A stretch of 37,111 bases of DNA from Kluyvera sichuanensis (GCF_014218705.1 NZ_JABBJF010000040.1:1-37111), one strand, 5' to 3'. Numbered from the stretch's first letter, positions 25,518-34,058 are shown. Numbers and translations: made by a program. Notes: generated from the letters alone by a model not told the origin.

Positions 25518-26256
25518 AAACGAAGCGCAAGTCCGTTCGTGGCAATCATGCGTGATCGACGACATCATCCAGCAAACACCGAGTATCAAGAGCTTCTTCC
25601 TTCGGTTGAGCAAGCCGTTCGCGCACACCGCAGGTCAGCACGTCGATATCCGGCTGACCGCGCCCGACGGCTACAGTGCAATGCGCAGCTACTCGATCGC
25701 GTCATCGGCAGTTTCGACCCCGATCGTCGAGATAGCTATCGAGCGCATGCCGGATGCCGAAGTTTCGCCGTTTTTTCACGACATCGCGGCGATTGGTGAC
25801 GAAATCGAAGTTCGCGGTCCGCTCGGTGGCCATTTCCTTTGGCCTGAGCCTGCCATAGATCCGGTTCTGTTGATCGGGGGAGGCTCCGGCCTCGTGCCGT
25901 TGATGGCAATGATCCGGCAGCGCCGCGCATTGGCCCAAGCCGTTCCGACAGCGTTGCTCCTGTCCGCACGAACCGCCGAGGACGTTCTCTTCTCAGAAGA
26001 ACTTCATTGCATCGAAATCAGCGATCCGGCGTTCGTCCTGGCGCTCGCGATTACGCGCGAGAAACCGGTTCGCGCATCGGACTTTGCGCGACGGATCGAC
26101 GGCATGATGGTCCAAGAAATTCTAACCAGGCTTCAGGGAAAGCCGACGCAAGTGTTCGTCTGCGGGTCTAACGGATTCGTCAACATCGCAACCGATAGCG
26201 CGCTGCTGGCGGGCTTGGACGCCTCCATCATCAAGACGGAGCGCTACGGGGGCTAG
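25510..26256 (+). CDS. ferredoxin-NADP reductase-like FAD oxidoreductase
   Basis: The 248-residue protein has an FAD-binding barrel with MRSYSIASSA (the RxYS motif) and a nucleotide-binding domain with LLIGGGSGLVPLMAM and VFVCGSNGFVN. The final ERYGG matches FNR-family ends that stack on FAD. No iron-sulfur cysteine cluster is present. Its start overlaps the stop of the molybdoenzyme by 8 bp, so the two are translationally coupled. It probably passes electrons from NAD(P)H to that enzyme, possibly through a further carrier. Confidence 0.87.
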   Translation: MTENEAQVRSWQSCVIDDIIQQTPSIKSFFLRLSKPFAHTAGQHVDIRLTAPDGYSAMRSYSIASSAVSTPIVEIAIERMPDAEVSPFFHDIAAIGDEIEVRGPLGGHFLWPEPAIDPVLLIGGGSGLVPLMAMIRQRRALAQAVPTALLLSARTAEDVLFSEELHCIEISDPAFVLALAITREKPVRASDFARRIDGMMVQEILTRLQGKPTQVFVCGSNGFVNIATDSALLAGLDASIIKTERYGG

Positions 26257-26709
26257 CGGCGCGAGCTATCTCACGTCGCGCCGATCGTAGACGTGCGCCC
26301 TGGGAAGCTTTGGCGATCAACGTGAACCGTTTTGCCGAACACAGTCTTCGTACCCCCCGGCCTCTAGAACGCCTTCGCTCGCGATACCTGGCTCGACATC
26401 AAGCTCAATTTGAAAGTTCCTGCACTATCCGTCGTCCTGATATGCTCGACCAGCATGATGGGCGATTCGAGCGGGACCGCTTCCGTCCCAATCGAGGCTC
26501 GGTTACCTTAGAGCATCGGCTCGGCGCTACAGGAGGCGCGTGCGGCCTCTGCCTGGCGGTGAAAGCACTTTGGGCCATGTCGCCTGGATAGCGGCCAATC
26601 GTCAGCATCTGCTCCGATGTCGGCCAAGGTGCAGTCGCCATCTTTGAACGCCGCGAATTGGAGATCAACGCCATGACAGCGATCCGCGTGCAACTGCCGG
26701 AGATGCAAT
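26257..26709. other. 450 bp without a recognisable gene
   Basis: Several overlapping open frames occur on both strands (for example 26310-26591 plus and 26405-26716 minus), but none has a good ribosome site or a known motif. It may hold remains of a deleted gene. The sequence just before 26710 contains the start region of the glutaredoxin gene, with GGAG at 26699-26702. Confidence 0.4.
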
Positions 26710-26982
26710 ATGACAACTGATGTATTGCTGTACACCACGAATTGGTGCCCGTTCTGCCGCCGAGCGAAGGCGCTCCTCAAGGAAAAGGGCGTGCGATGGA
26801 AGGAGCTCGATATTGAGGCGGATCCGGCTCACCGGCAGGCCATGGCGGAAGCGTCGGGGCGAAGCTCCGTGCCGCAGATCTTCATCAATGGCACCCTTAT
26901 CGGTGGCTCCGATGAGCTATTCGCGCTCGATGTCAGAGGCGAGCTCGACAAACTTCTCGGGCGCAACCCGCCTGCCACCTGA
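26710..26982 (+). CDS. grxC: glutaredoxin 3-type (GrxC-like)
   Basis: The 90-residue dithiol glutaredoxin has the active site CPFC (Cys13, Cys16) in YTTNWCPFCRRAK, the cis-Pro motif SVPQIFING and the glutathione-binding GGSDELFALD. It reduces protein disulfides and glutathione mixed disulfides in the cytoplasm. It is the right size for bacterial Grx3. GGAG lies 7 nt upstream of the ATG. In this block it could recycle the MsrB that lacks its resolving cysteine, or work beside the GST; this is inference. Confidence 0.92.
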   Translation: MTTDVLLYTTNWCPFCRRAKALLKEKGVRWKELDIEADPAHRQAMAEASGRSSVPQIFINGTLIGGSDELFALDVRGELDKLLGRNPPAT

Positions 26983-27049
26983 GGAGGTGCGGCTTGGGGC
27001 AGCCAGCCCGCGAGCCTTCGCCGGTTGATGAATACAAAAGGAGAGTCCG

Positions 27050-27331
27050 TTGGTCTCAGCCATCTGGAAAGACACTACTATCGCCACAAGCGACGAAACA
27101 GTCATCGTCGAGGGAAATCACTACTTCCCACCGTCAGGAGTCGACCTGAGCCTGCTTGAGATGAGCCCGCACACATCTGTCTGTCCGATCAAAGGCGCCG
27201 CGCGCTTCTTTCATGTTCGCGCGGGTGACGCGCTCAACGTGAACGCCGCTTGGACCTATCCCGCCCCCACTCCGGATGCCGAGGGTATCCGGGATTACAT
27301 CGCTTTCTGGAAAGGCGTGGACGTTGCCTAG
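27050..27331 (+). CDS. DUF427 family protein (TTG start)
   Basis: The 93-residue protein is a DUF427 member: AIWKDTTIATSDETVIVEGNHYFPP, then CPIKGAARFFHV and the end AWTYPAPTPDAEGIRDYIAFW. The family is a small beta-rich fold of unknown function, frequent in alphaproteobacteria and actinobacteria. No ATG is available, but TTG at 27050 has AAGGAG 6 nt upstream (27038-27043), which makes it the likely start. It is the last gene before the Tn5393 end at 27386. Confidence 0.85.
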   Translation: MVSAIWKDTTIATSDETVIVEGNHYFPPSGVDLSLLEMSPHTSVCPIKGAARFFHVRAGDALNVNAAWTYPAPTPDAEGIRDYIAFWKGVDVA

Positions 27332-27385
27332 CAGACTGGACGGACGACTTCGCTGATAGCCATGCGGGCGCCGACATCTCAATTA

Positions 27386-27466
27386 GGGGTCGTTTGCGGG
27401 AGAGGGCGAAATCCTACGCTAAGGCTTTGGCCAACGATATTCTCCGGTAAGATTGATGTGTTCCGA
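27386..27466 (+). repeat. Tn5393 inverted repeat beside strB
   Basis: The long terminal repeat pairs with 32775-32855, with several mismatches. It carries CCTACGCTAAGG at the Tn3-family inner boundary. Confidence 0.9.
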
Positions 27467-27491
27467 GGGGATAGGAGAAGTCGCTTGATAT

Positions 27492-28328
27492 CTAGTATGA
27501 CGTCTGTCGCACCTGCTTGATCGCGGCCGCGATAGCTAGATCGCGTTGCTCCTCTTCTCCATCCGCGTTCCAAGCTGCGGAAAGGCACCCATAAGCGTAC
27601 GCCTGGTCGAGCAGGCGACGCGGATCGACGTCCAGCGCACGAGAGAATGCGTCCGCCATCTGTGCAATGCGTCTGGGATCGAGACAAAGGTCGTCTCTGT
27701 CAGCCGGATCGTAGAACATATTGGCGGCGCCAAAGCCCACTTCACCGACCAGACCGACGGGATCTATCACCAGCCAGCCGCGACTGGAGAACATGATGTT
27801 TTCATGATGCAGATCGCCATGTAGCCCACGCAGTTCCGAGGCATTGCTCATCATTTGATCGGCTATAATCGCCGCGTGGACGTAGTCAGTTTGACAACCT
27901 GCGTTTTGATCATCGCGCGCCCGCTGAAACAAAGCTGCAAAGCGATCCCGGATCGGGAGAAGGGCAGAAGGCAGGGGTTCCTCAGATGCGGCATACAGCT
28001 TCGCCATTAGTTCCGCTGCAATTTCGGTCGCCTGGTAGTCGCCGTGCTCGGCAACGATGTGAGAGAGCATTCGCTCCCCGGCATATTCGAGCAACATCAG
28101 ATTGTTCTCACGACCGAGCAACCGGACTGCTCCCCTCCCATTGCGCCATACCAGATAGTCGGCCCCGCGCAGTTCATCAGCAATGTCTTCTATAGGTTTC
28201 AATCCCTTGACGATTGCAGGAGTCCCGTCTGGCAATGAAACTTTCCAAACGAGGCTGGAAAAGGTGTCCGCAATGAGAACAGGTTGCGAAACGTGCCAAT
28301 GAGCAGGAAAAACAGGCGGCATGAACAT
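27492..28328 (-). CDS. aph(6)-Id: StrB, aminoglycoside 6-phosphotransferase APH(6)-Id
   Basis: The enzyme inactivates streptomycin by phosphorylating the 6-OH. The 278 residues match APH(6)-Id as I know it. The catalytic loop is LRGLHGDLHHENIMFSS, followed by the metal-binding LVIDPVGLVGE. ATG at 28328 shares one base with the strA stop (TGATG); a GTG-type start three codons earlier is not used in the known gene. It is the second gene of the strA-strB pair and appears complete. Confidence 0.97.
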   Translation of the reverse strand: MFMPPVFPAHWHVSQPVLIADTFSSLVWKVSLPDGTPAIVKGLKPIEDIADELRGADYLVWRNGRGAVRLLGRENNLMLLEYAGERMLSHIVAEHGDYQATEIAAELMAKLYAASEEPLPSALLPIRDRFAALFQRARDDQNAGCQTDYVHAAIIADQMMSNASELRGLHGDLHHENIMFSSRGWLVIDPVGLVGEVGFGAANMFYDPADRDDLCLDPRRIAQMADAFSRALDVDPRRLLDQAYAYGCLSAAWNADGEEEQRDLAIAAAIKQVRQTSY

Positions 28329-29131
28329 CAACCCCAAGTCAGAGGGTCCAATCGCAGATAGAAGGCAAGGCGTTCGCGGTCGGGGGCTTCGATCCCCAAT
28401 ACATTGAATAGGACAGCGAAGGCGCGCTCTGCTTCATCTGGCGCTGCCCAGTTCTCTTCGGCGTTAGCAATCATGAGTGCCAAATCGGCATAGCGATCTG
28501 CTGTTCCGAGCCGCCCAAGGTCGATCAGACCCGTGCATCGAAGAGTTTTAGGGTCCACCATGAAGTTCGGCATGCAGGGATCACCATGGCAAACAACCAT
28601 ATCGGTGCGCTCTTGGTCGAGCCGCACCGGTAGCTCTCGTTCGACACGAGCCAAAAGATCGAGCTGCGGCGTACTCTTGTCCTCGTCCGGTAAGAAGTCG
28701 GGATTGACGGCATTGCGGGACACCACATCAACGGCGCGTCCGAACATTCGCGACAGCCTGCGCTCAAACGGACATTGATCAACCGATAGGCTGTGAACAG
28801 CGCCAAGTTGCTGCCCCATTGACGGCCACGCTTTGAGCAAATCCGCTCCAGACAGATCAGCCGCCGGTACTCCCGGAATTGCCGTTATCACCAAGCATGC
28901 ACCCTCCTGTTCCTCCTGCCAGTTGATCACCTCGGGGCAAGCCACACCTCGACCTTTGAGCCAAATGAGGCGGTCACGCTCTCCAGCGAGCTCACCGCGG
29001 CGGGAAGCAGGTGCGATTTTCGCGAAGGCATGCCCGTCACCACGTCGAAAAACAAAATCACCAGATTCTCCGCCTCTGACAGGCAACCAGTCAGAATGCG
29101 ATTCACCAAAAAAAATATTAGTTCGATTCAA
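28328..29131 (-). CDS. aph(3'')-Ib: StrA, aminoglycoside 3''-phosphotransferase APH(3'')-Ib
   Basis: This streptomycin 3''-phosphotransferase is 267 residues long and full length. The catalytic loop VVCHGDPCMPNFMVDP and the metal site GLIDLGRLG are present, with an N-terminal nucleotide-binding region (SGDFVFRRGDGHAFAK). In Tn5393 it is read from a promoter near tnpR. No IS1133 lies between tnpR and strA, so expression depends on the native promoter. It forms a coupled pair with strB. Confidence 0.97.
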   Translation of the reverse strand: MNRTNIFFGESHSDWLPVRGGESGDFVFRRGDGHAFAKIAPASRRGELAGERDRLIWLKGRGVACPEVINWQEEQEGACLVITAIPGVPAADLSGADLLKAWPSMGQQLGAVHSLSVDQCPFERRLSRMFGRAVDVVSRNAVNPDFLPDEDKSTPQLDLLARVERELPVRLDQERTDMVVCHGDPCMPNFMVDPKTLRCTGLIDLGRLGTADRYADLALMIANAEENWAAPDEAERAFAVLFNVLGIEAPDRERLAFYLRLDPLTWG

Positions 29132-29196
29132 TGGAGGTTCCTTCAGTTTTCTGATGAAGCGCGGAGGTGGCTCAACCTGCGAAAAGAAACGAGTTG

Positions 29197-29811
29197 CTAC
29201 GTAAGTCCGAGAACATGCTTTCCATGGTCTCTGAGCTCGCCTTTGGGACCGACATATCGGTAGAGAGTGACGCGCTCGATGCCGAGTTCCTTGCAGAGAT
29301 CGGAAACTGAAGTATCGCGCTGGGCCATGGCGGCTTGCGCGAGACGCACCTGAGCTTTGGTGAGCGCGAATTTTCGTCCGCCCTTGCGACCGCGCGCTCT
29401 CGCGGAGGCGAGACCCGCCATGGTGCGCTCTCGGATCAGATCCCGCTCGAACTCGGCCAAGGTGGCGAAGATTCCGAACACCATGCGACCGGACGCAGTC
29501 GTGGTGTCGATCTGAGCGCCCTTTCCAGTCAGAACCCGCAGGCCGATCTTGCGGTCTGACAGCTCCTTCACCGTGTTGACCAGATGGGCAAGCGATCGTC
29601 CGAGGCGATCGAGCTTCCAGACCACCAGCACATCGCCGTCACGCAATGACTTGAGGCAGGCAGTCAAGCCAGGGCGATCATCACGACCGCCGGAAGCAAG
29701 ATCATCATAGATATTGTCCCGTTCGACACCTGCGGCGCGCAAGGCGTCGTGCTGCAGGTCCAGAGACTGCGAGCCATCGGCTTTGGAGACGCGGGCATAT
29801 CCGATCAGCAT
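29197..29811 (-). CDS. tnpR: Tn5393 resolvase TnpR
   Basis: The 204-residue serine resolvase has Ser9 in GYARVSKADG, the LDRLGRSLAHL motif, the E helix EFERDLIRERTMAGL and a C-terminal HTH (VSDLCKELGIERVTLYRYV). It resolves Tn5393 cointegrates at the res site between tnpR and tnpA and represses both genes. It is divergent from tnpA and upstream of strA. It differs clearly from the resolvase at 7605. Confidence 0.96.
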   Translation of the reverse strand: MLIGYARVSKADGSQSLDLQHDALRAAGVERDNIYDDLASGGRDDRPGLTACLKSLRDGDVLVVWKLDRLGRSLAHLVNTVKELSDRKIGLRVLTGKGAQIDTTTASGRMVFGIFATLAEFERDLIRERTMAGLASARARGRKGGRKFALTKAQVRLAQAAMAQRDTSVSDLCKELGIERVTLYRYVGPKGELRDHGKHVLGLT

Positions 29812-29936
29812 GTATCACAAACGTTGGTTTGAGGCGGCGCTTCGGCCACGATTGCATTGACCTCTGGAAATGTATCTCAACCAGCTTCATAAATAAAGCG
29901 TCTTGAACGCTATCAGATTTTGAAAAAGGAACATGT
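29812..29936. promoter_or_regulatory. Tn5393 res and divergent promoter region
   Basis: These 125 bp lie between the divergent tnpR and tnpA starts, where Tn5393 res is known to be. AAAAAGGA precedes the tnpA ATG. I did not resolve the individual subsites. Confidence 0.7.
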
Positions 29937-32822
29937 ATGCCGCGTCGCGTCACTCTAACCGATCGGCAGAAAGACGCGCTGTTGCGCTTGCCGACTTCAC
30001 AGACGGATTTGCTCAAGCACTATACGCTGAGTGATGAAGACCTTGGGCATATCAGGCTGCGTCGGCGCGTTCACAACAGGTTCGGCTTCGCCCTGCAATT
30101 GTGTGTCCTGCACTATCCCGGCCGGGTGCTGGCTCCAGGCGAACTGATCCCTGCAGAGGTCATCGAATTTATCGGAGCGCAGCTTGGCCTGGGTGCCGAC
30201 GATCTCGTAGACTATGCTGCCCGCGAGGAAACACGGCACGAGCATCTTGCCGAGTTACGGGGGCTCTACGGCTTCCGCACCTTCTCCGGGCGTGGTGCGA
30301 GCGAGCTGAAGGAATGGTTGTTCCGAGAAGCGGAGATGGCGGTGTCGAACGAGGATATCGCCCGTCGCTTCGTAGCCGAGTGCCGACGCACCCGCACTGT
30401 CCTTCCCGCGACATCCACGATCGAGCGGCTTTGTGCCGCGGCTCTCGTCGATGCCGAGCGACGCATCGAGACGAGGATCGCCAGTCGGCTGCCTATGTCG
30501 ATCCGAGAACAGTTGCTGGCATTGCTCGAGGAGACGGCTGATGATCGGGTGACCCGTTTTGTGTGGCTGCGCCAGTTCGAGCCTGGCTCGAACTCTTCGT
30601 CGGCCAACCGGCTGCTCGACCGGCTCGAATATCTGCAACGCATCGATCTCCCCGAGGATCTGCTTGCCGGCGTTCCTGCCCATCGGGTGACTCGTCTGCG
30701 CAGGCAGGGTGAACGGTATTATGCCGACGGCATGCGCGATCTCCCGGAGGACAGGCGGCTTGCGATCTTGGCTGTTTGCGTCTCGGAATGGCAGGCGATG
30801 TTGGCCGACGCAGTGGTCGAAACCCACGACCGGATCGTCGGCCGTCTCTACCGTGCTTCGGAGCGTATTTGCCATGCAAAGGTCGCAGACGAAGCGGGGG
30901 TGGTGCGTGACACCCTGAAATCCTTCGCCGAGATCGGGGGCGCCCTGGTCGATGCACAGGATGATGGCCAGCCGCTGGGCGATGTCATCGCGAGTGGGTC
31001 AGGGTGGGACGGCTTAAAAACCCTTGTTGCAATGGCAACCAGGCTGACCGCCACCATGGCCGACGATCCGCTCAATCATGTGCTCGACGGTTATCACCGC
31101 TTCCGCCGATACGCTCCACGCATGTTGCGCCTGCTCGATCTGCGAGCTGCGCCCGTTGCACTGCCGCTTCTGGAAGCGGTGACGGCCCTTCGTACCGGTT
31201 TGAACGATGCCGCGATGACCAGCTTCTTGCGGCCCAGCTCGAAATGGCATCGCCACCTTCGGGCCCAGAGGGCTGGCGACGCTCGCCTATGGGAGATCGC
31301 GGTGCTGTTCCATCTGCGCGATGCGTTCCGCTCCGGAGATGTCTGGCTTACTAGGTCCCGGCGCTATGGCGATCTGAAACACGCACTCGTTCCGGCACAA
31401 TCCATCGCGGAAGGCGGTCGTCTCGCTGTGCCATTGCGGCCGGAGGAATGGCTGGCAGACCGGCAAGCTCGCCTCGACATGCGGTTGCGCGAGCTTGGCC
31501 GTGCCGCTCGCGCAGGCACGATCCCGGGCGGGTCGATTGAAAACGGCGTTCTGCATATCGAGAAACTCGAAGCCGCCGCGCCGACAGGCGCCGAAGATCT
31601 GGTGCTCGATCTCTACAAGCAGATCCCGCCCACGCGCATCACCGATCTCCTGCTGGAGGTGGATGCGGCGACCGGCTTCACCGAAGCGTTCACCCATCTG
31701 CGCACAGGAGCACCCTGCGCTGACCGGATCGGGCTAATGAACGTTATCTTGGCGGAAGGGATCAACCTCGGCTTGCGCAAAATGGCGGATGCGACAAACA
31801 CCCACACCTTCTGGGAATTGATCCGCATTGGACGGTGGCATGTCGAGGGCGAAGCCTATGACCGGGCGCTGGCCATGGTGGTCGAGGCACAGGCAGCGTT
31901 ACCCATGGCCCGGTTCTGGGGCATGGGCACGTCGGCTTCGAGCGACGGACAGTTCTTCGTCGCTACAGAGCAAGGTGAGGCCATGAACCTGGTCAACGCG
32001 AAATATGGCAATACCCCGGGCCTGAAAGCCTATAGCCACGTCTCCGACCAATATGCGCCGTTCGCAACCCAGGTGATTCCTGCAACGGCAAGCGAAGCGC
32101 CTTACATCCTCGATGGCCTGCTGATGAACGATGCTGGACGCCATATCCGCGAGCAGTTCACCGACACGGGCGGCTTCACCGATCACGTCTTTGCCGCATG
32201 TGCCATTCTCGGCTACCGGTTCGCTCCGCGCATCCGCGACCTGCCATCCAAACGGCTCTACGCGTTCAATCCGTCGGCCGCCCCGGCGCACCTGCGAGCG
32301 TTGATCGGCGGAAAGGTCAACCAAGCCATGATCGAGCGCAATTGGCCCGACATCCTGCGCATCGCCGCCACCATTGCTGCCGGGACCGTCGCGCCAAGCC
32401 AGATTCTGCGGAAACTCGCCTCCTATCCGCGGCAGAACGAGCTCGCGACAGCCCTGCGGGAAGTCGGTCGCGTCGAGCGCACCCTGTTCATGATCGACTG
32501 GATTCTGGATGCCGAACTCCAACGGCGTGCCCAGATCGGGCTCAACAAAGGCGAAGCTCATCATGCGCTGAAGCGGGCAATCAGCTTCCACCGCCGCGGT
32601 GAAATCCGCGACCGTTCCGCCGAAGGCCAGCATTACCGCATCGCCGGCATGAATCTGCTCGCCGCCATCATCATCTTCTGGAACACCATGAAGCTCGGCG
32701 AGGTCGTTGCAAACCAGAAACGCGATGGAAAGCTGCTATCGCCCGATCTCTTGGCCCATGTTTCGCCGCTCGGATGGGAACACATCAATCTCACCGGAGA
32801 ATATCGCTGGCCAAAGCCTTAG
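29937..32822 (+). CDS. tnpA: Tn5393 transposase TnpA (Tn3 family)
   Basis: The 961-residue Tn3-family transposase is full length for Tn5393. The N-terminal DUF4158-type DNA-binding domain starts PRRVTLTDRQKDALLRLP. The catalytic half includes the DDE Tnp3 segments MGTSASSDGQFF, FVATEQGEAMNLVNAKYG, SHVSDQYAPF and the C-terminal GEIRDRSAEGQHYRIAGMNLL. Its stop lies inside the right inverted repeat. ATG at 29937 follows AAAAAGGA. I see no frameshift. Confidence 0.96.
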   Translation: MPRRVTLTDRQKDALLRLPTSQTDLLKHYTLSDEDLGHIRLRRRVHNRFGFALQLCVLHYPGRVLAPGELIPAEVIEFIGAQLGLGADDLVDYAAREETRHEHLAELRGLYGFRTFSGRGASELKEWLFREAEMAVSNEDIARRFVAECRRTRTVLPATSTIERLCAAALVDAERRIETRIASRLPMSIREQLLALLEETADDRVTRFVWLRQFEPGSNSSSANRLLDRLEYLQRIDLPEDLLAGVPAHRVTRLRRQGERYYADGMRDLPEDRRLAILAVCVSEWQAMLADAVVETHDRIVGRLYRASERICHAKVADEAGVVRDTLKSFAEIGGALVDAQDDGQPLGDVIASGSGWDGLKTLVAMATRLTATMADDPLNHVLDGYHRFRRYAPRMLRLLDLRAAPVALPLLEAVTALRTGLNDAAMTSFLRPSSKWHRHLRAQRAGDARLWEIAVLFHLRDAFRSGDVWLTRSRRYGDLKHALVPAQSIAEGGRLAVPLRPEEWLADRQARLDMRLRELGRAARAGTIPGGSIENGVLHIEKLEAAAPTGAEDLVLDLYKQIPPTRITDLLLEVDAATGFTEAFTHLRTGAPCADRIGLMNVILAEGINLGLRKMADATNTHTFWELIRIGRWHVEGEAYDRALAMVVEAQAALPMARFWGMGTSASSDGQFFVATEQGEAMNLVNAKYGNTPGLKAYSHVSDQYAPFATQVIPATASEAPYILDGLLMNDAGRHIREQFTDTGGFTDHVFAACAILGYRFAPRIRDLPSKRLYAFNPSAAPAHLRALIGGKVNQAMIERNWPDILRIAATIAAGTVAPSQILRKLASYPRQNELATALREVGRVERTLFMIDWILDAELQRRAQIGLNKGEAHHALKRAISFHRRGEIRDRSAEGQHYRIAGMNLLAAIIIFWNTMKLGEVVANQKRDGKLLSPDLLAHVSPLGWEHINLTGEYRWPKP

Positions 32823-32855
32823 CGTAGGATTCCGCCCCCTCCCGCAAACGACCCC
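32775..32855 (-). repeat. Tn5393 inverted repeat beside tnpA
   Basis: Complement of 27386-27466, with its outer tip at 32855. It overlaps the last codons of tnpA. Confidence 0.9.
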
Positions 32856-32940
32856 TTATAGGGCGAGGCGTACAGGCTCTGGGTATATCGGTAACGAACT
32901 GCTGGAGCAGTACCCGGCCGCTAACGACGATCTGCCGTAG
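32856..32940 (+). pseudogene. C-terminal gene fragment cut by the Tn5393 end
   Basis: Directly after the transposon tip a frame reads GSGYIGNELLEQYPAANDDLP and then stops at 32938-32940. It is coding-like, but no start exists and I recognise no family. It is probably the 3' end of a gene whose rest was lost when Tn5393 arrived or the flank was deleted. Confidence 0.35.
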
Positions 32941-33005
32941 GCTTCGTAATAAATTATCAGGGACATATACAACTGCGTGACGATCTGGCTGCGCTATCCA
33001 GCACC

Positions 33006-33170
33006 ATGAGCGACTTGCGCCTGCATATTCGAGCTCTGGAAGTTAAGTATCACGACGGATGTCCCGCGCTGGTTGATGCGCTGGTCGCTGATTTCCTGCG
33101 CAATCTCAACGAGCAGTATCTGACGGTTTACATGCGCGTACTGGCGTTCAGCGGCTGTTTTCACGACTGA
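33006..33170 (+). CDS. unrecognised small open frame (54 residues), possibly 5'-truncated
   Basis: From ATG at 33006 the frame reads MSDLRLHIRALEVKYHDG, then ALVDALVADFLRNLNEQYLTV and ends CFHD. The same frame is open upstream to about 32925 with coding-like sequence (YQGHIQLRDDLAALSSTMSDL), so it may be part of a longer protein. The predicted structure is helical, perhaps coiled coil. I recognise no family. Confidence 0.35.
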   Translation: MSDLRLHIRALEVKYHDGCPALVDALVADFLRNLNEQYLTVYMRVLAFSGCFHD

Positions 33171-33185
33171 CTGCGATCGGACGGT

Positions 33186-33256
33186 TTACGGCACGCTAAC
33201 GCGGAGATACGCCCCGATTAAGGCTTACTCTGGACCACTCCGACGACTCACATAAC
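33186..33256 (+). repeat. direct repeat copy A (left of bla-ampR)
   Basis: The sequence from TTACGGCACGCTAACGCGGA to CACTCCGACGACTCAC matches copy B at 36895-36968 in direct orientation at roughly four positions in five, with small gaps. The function is unknown. Confidence 0.75.
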
Positions 33257-33307
33257 CTTCTTCGTGGCTTAAATTGGGATTGTTCAAGCTTGGCAGGGTG
33301 AGAGATT

Positions 33308-33335
33308 ATTACGGCTTACGCCGTAATGCTTTTTT
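33308..33335 (+). terminator. Rho-independent terminator
   Basis: ATTACGGC-TTAC-GCCGTAAT is a perfect 8 bp stem with a 4 nt loop, followed by GC and six T residues. It would end transcription entering from the left. Confidence 0.8.
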
Positions 33336-33399
33336 CATCCTCACTTCGCGGAATAAACACGCACATAATATGTGGAAATATCAGGGTAAACAGGCTGAC

Positions 33400-33589
33400 T
33401 AGGAGCGGTACGAGAAAGTTCTGTATTAAAAAACTAAGTATCCGCGAAACAGCCGATGCGACAGGTTACAGTCCCTCTCTGATATGTACGATTTCAGTTA
33501 CTGCAAAGGAAAACTCTGTCAGCAGTGGAGTAGTTAAGTTACAACTATATTACAAAAGGGATATGATTTTTCAGGCTTTTTCAAAGTGA
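33400..33589 (+). pseudogene. possible AraC-type helix-turn-helix remnant
   Basis: The frame contains IKKLSIRETADATGYSPSL, which resembles the second HTH of AraC regulators (LSIREVAxxTGYxxPSYF). The sequence after it loses the pattern, and no complete domain can be built. It is a weak call in an AT-rich region without other signals. Confidence 0.25.
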
Positions 33590-33823
33590 TCCAGCTTCAT
33601 CTCCATGATCCACCATTCGGCTACTTACATGAGTAATTCCGGGTCATCATTCTTGTTGGCAAAAAAAGCATAAAATGACACGCCAACATCATCCCCTTTT
33701 GCCGCTGTCTTAGCTTCACATACCTTCACAATCTTCGCTCAAATGCTGGCTCTCATTATCTTTCTCTTATAGTTGCTGAGGACACATGCTCTCAGACGCT
33801 GTCGAATGGGCAGAATTGGTTAA

Positions 33824-34051
33824 AGATCCTCACGCCCGGGAACCCCAACGGACAATGCGACTGTGGAGTCGTTCAATGGCAGGCTACGGCAGGAGTGCCT
33901 GAATGAAAACTGGTTCATGTCGCTGGAAGATGCCCGGTCCAAAATCGAGGCTTGGCGCATACACTATAACCAGAAGCGTCCCCATTCTACTCTGGGATGG
34001 ATGACCCCGTCCGAATTTGCAGAAAAATCTGTCGGTTGCCAGAATATGTAA
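33824..34051 (+). pseudogene. IS3-family transposase (OrfB) C-terminal fragment
   Basis: The frame reads PGTPTDNATVESFNGRLRQE, then SLEDARSKIEAWRIHYNQKR and PHSTLGWMTPSEFA before stopping. These are the last DDE motif (the E of VESFNG...QEC) and C-terminal tail of an IS3-family integrase-type transposase. Nothing upstream of the in-frame TAA at 33821 matches, so over three quarters of the protein is missing. Confidence 0.85.
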
Positions 34052-34058
34052 CCAACAT

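Larger units (their letters stand above)
27386..32855. mobile_element. Tn5393, complete (5470 bp, no IS1133)
   Basis: The ends GGGGTCGTTTGCGGGAGAGG at 27386 and the complementary GGGGTCGTTTGCGGGAGGGG ending at 32855 are the terminal repeats of Tn5393, about 80 bp long. The length of 5470 bp and gene order strB-strA-tnpR/tnpA equal the form of Tn5393 that lacks IS1133. The flanking 5 bp (AATTA left, TTATA right) do not match, so it is not a simple insertion at this spot. Confidence 0.95.

Noticed and set aside
26257..26709. Small open frames between the flavin reductase and the glutaredoxin gene
   Set aside because: Overlapping frames on both strands, none with a ribosome site or recognised motif.
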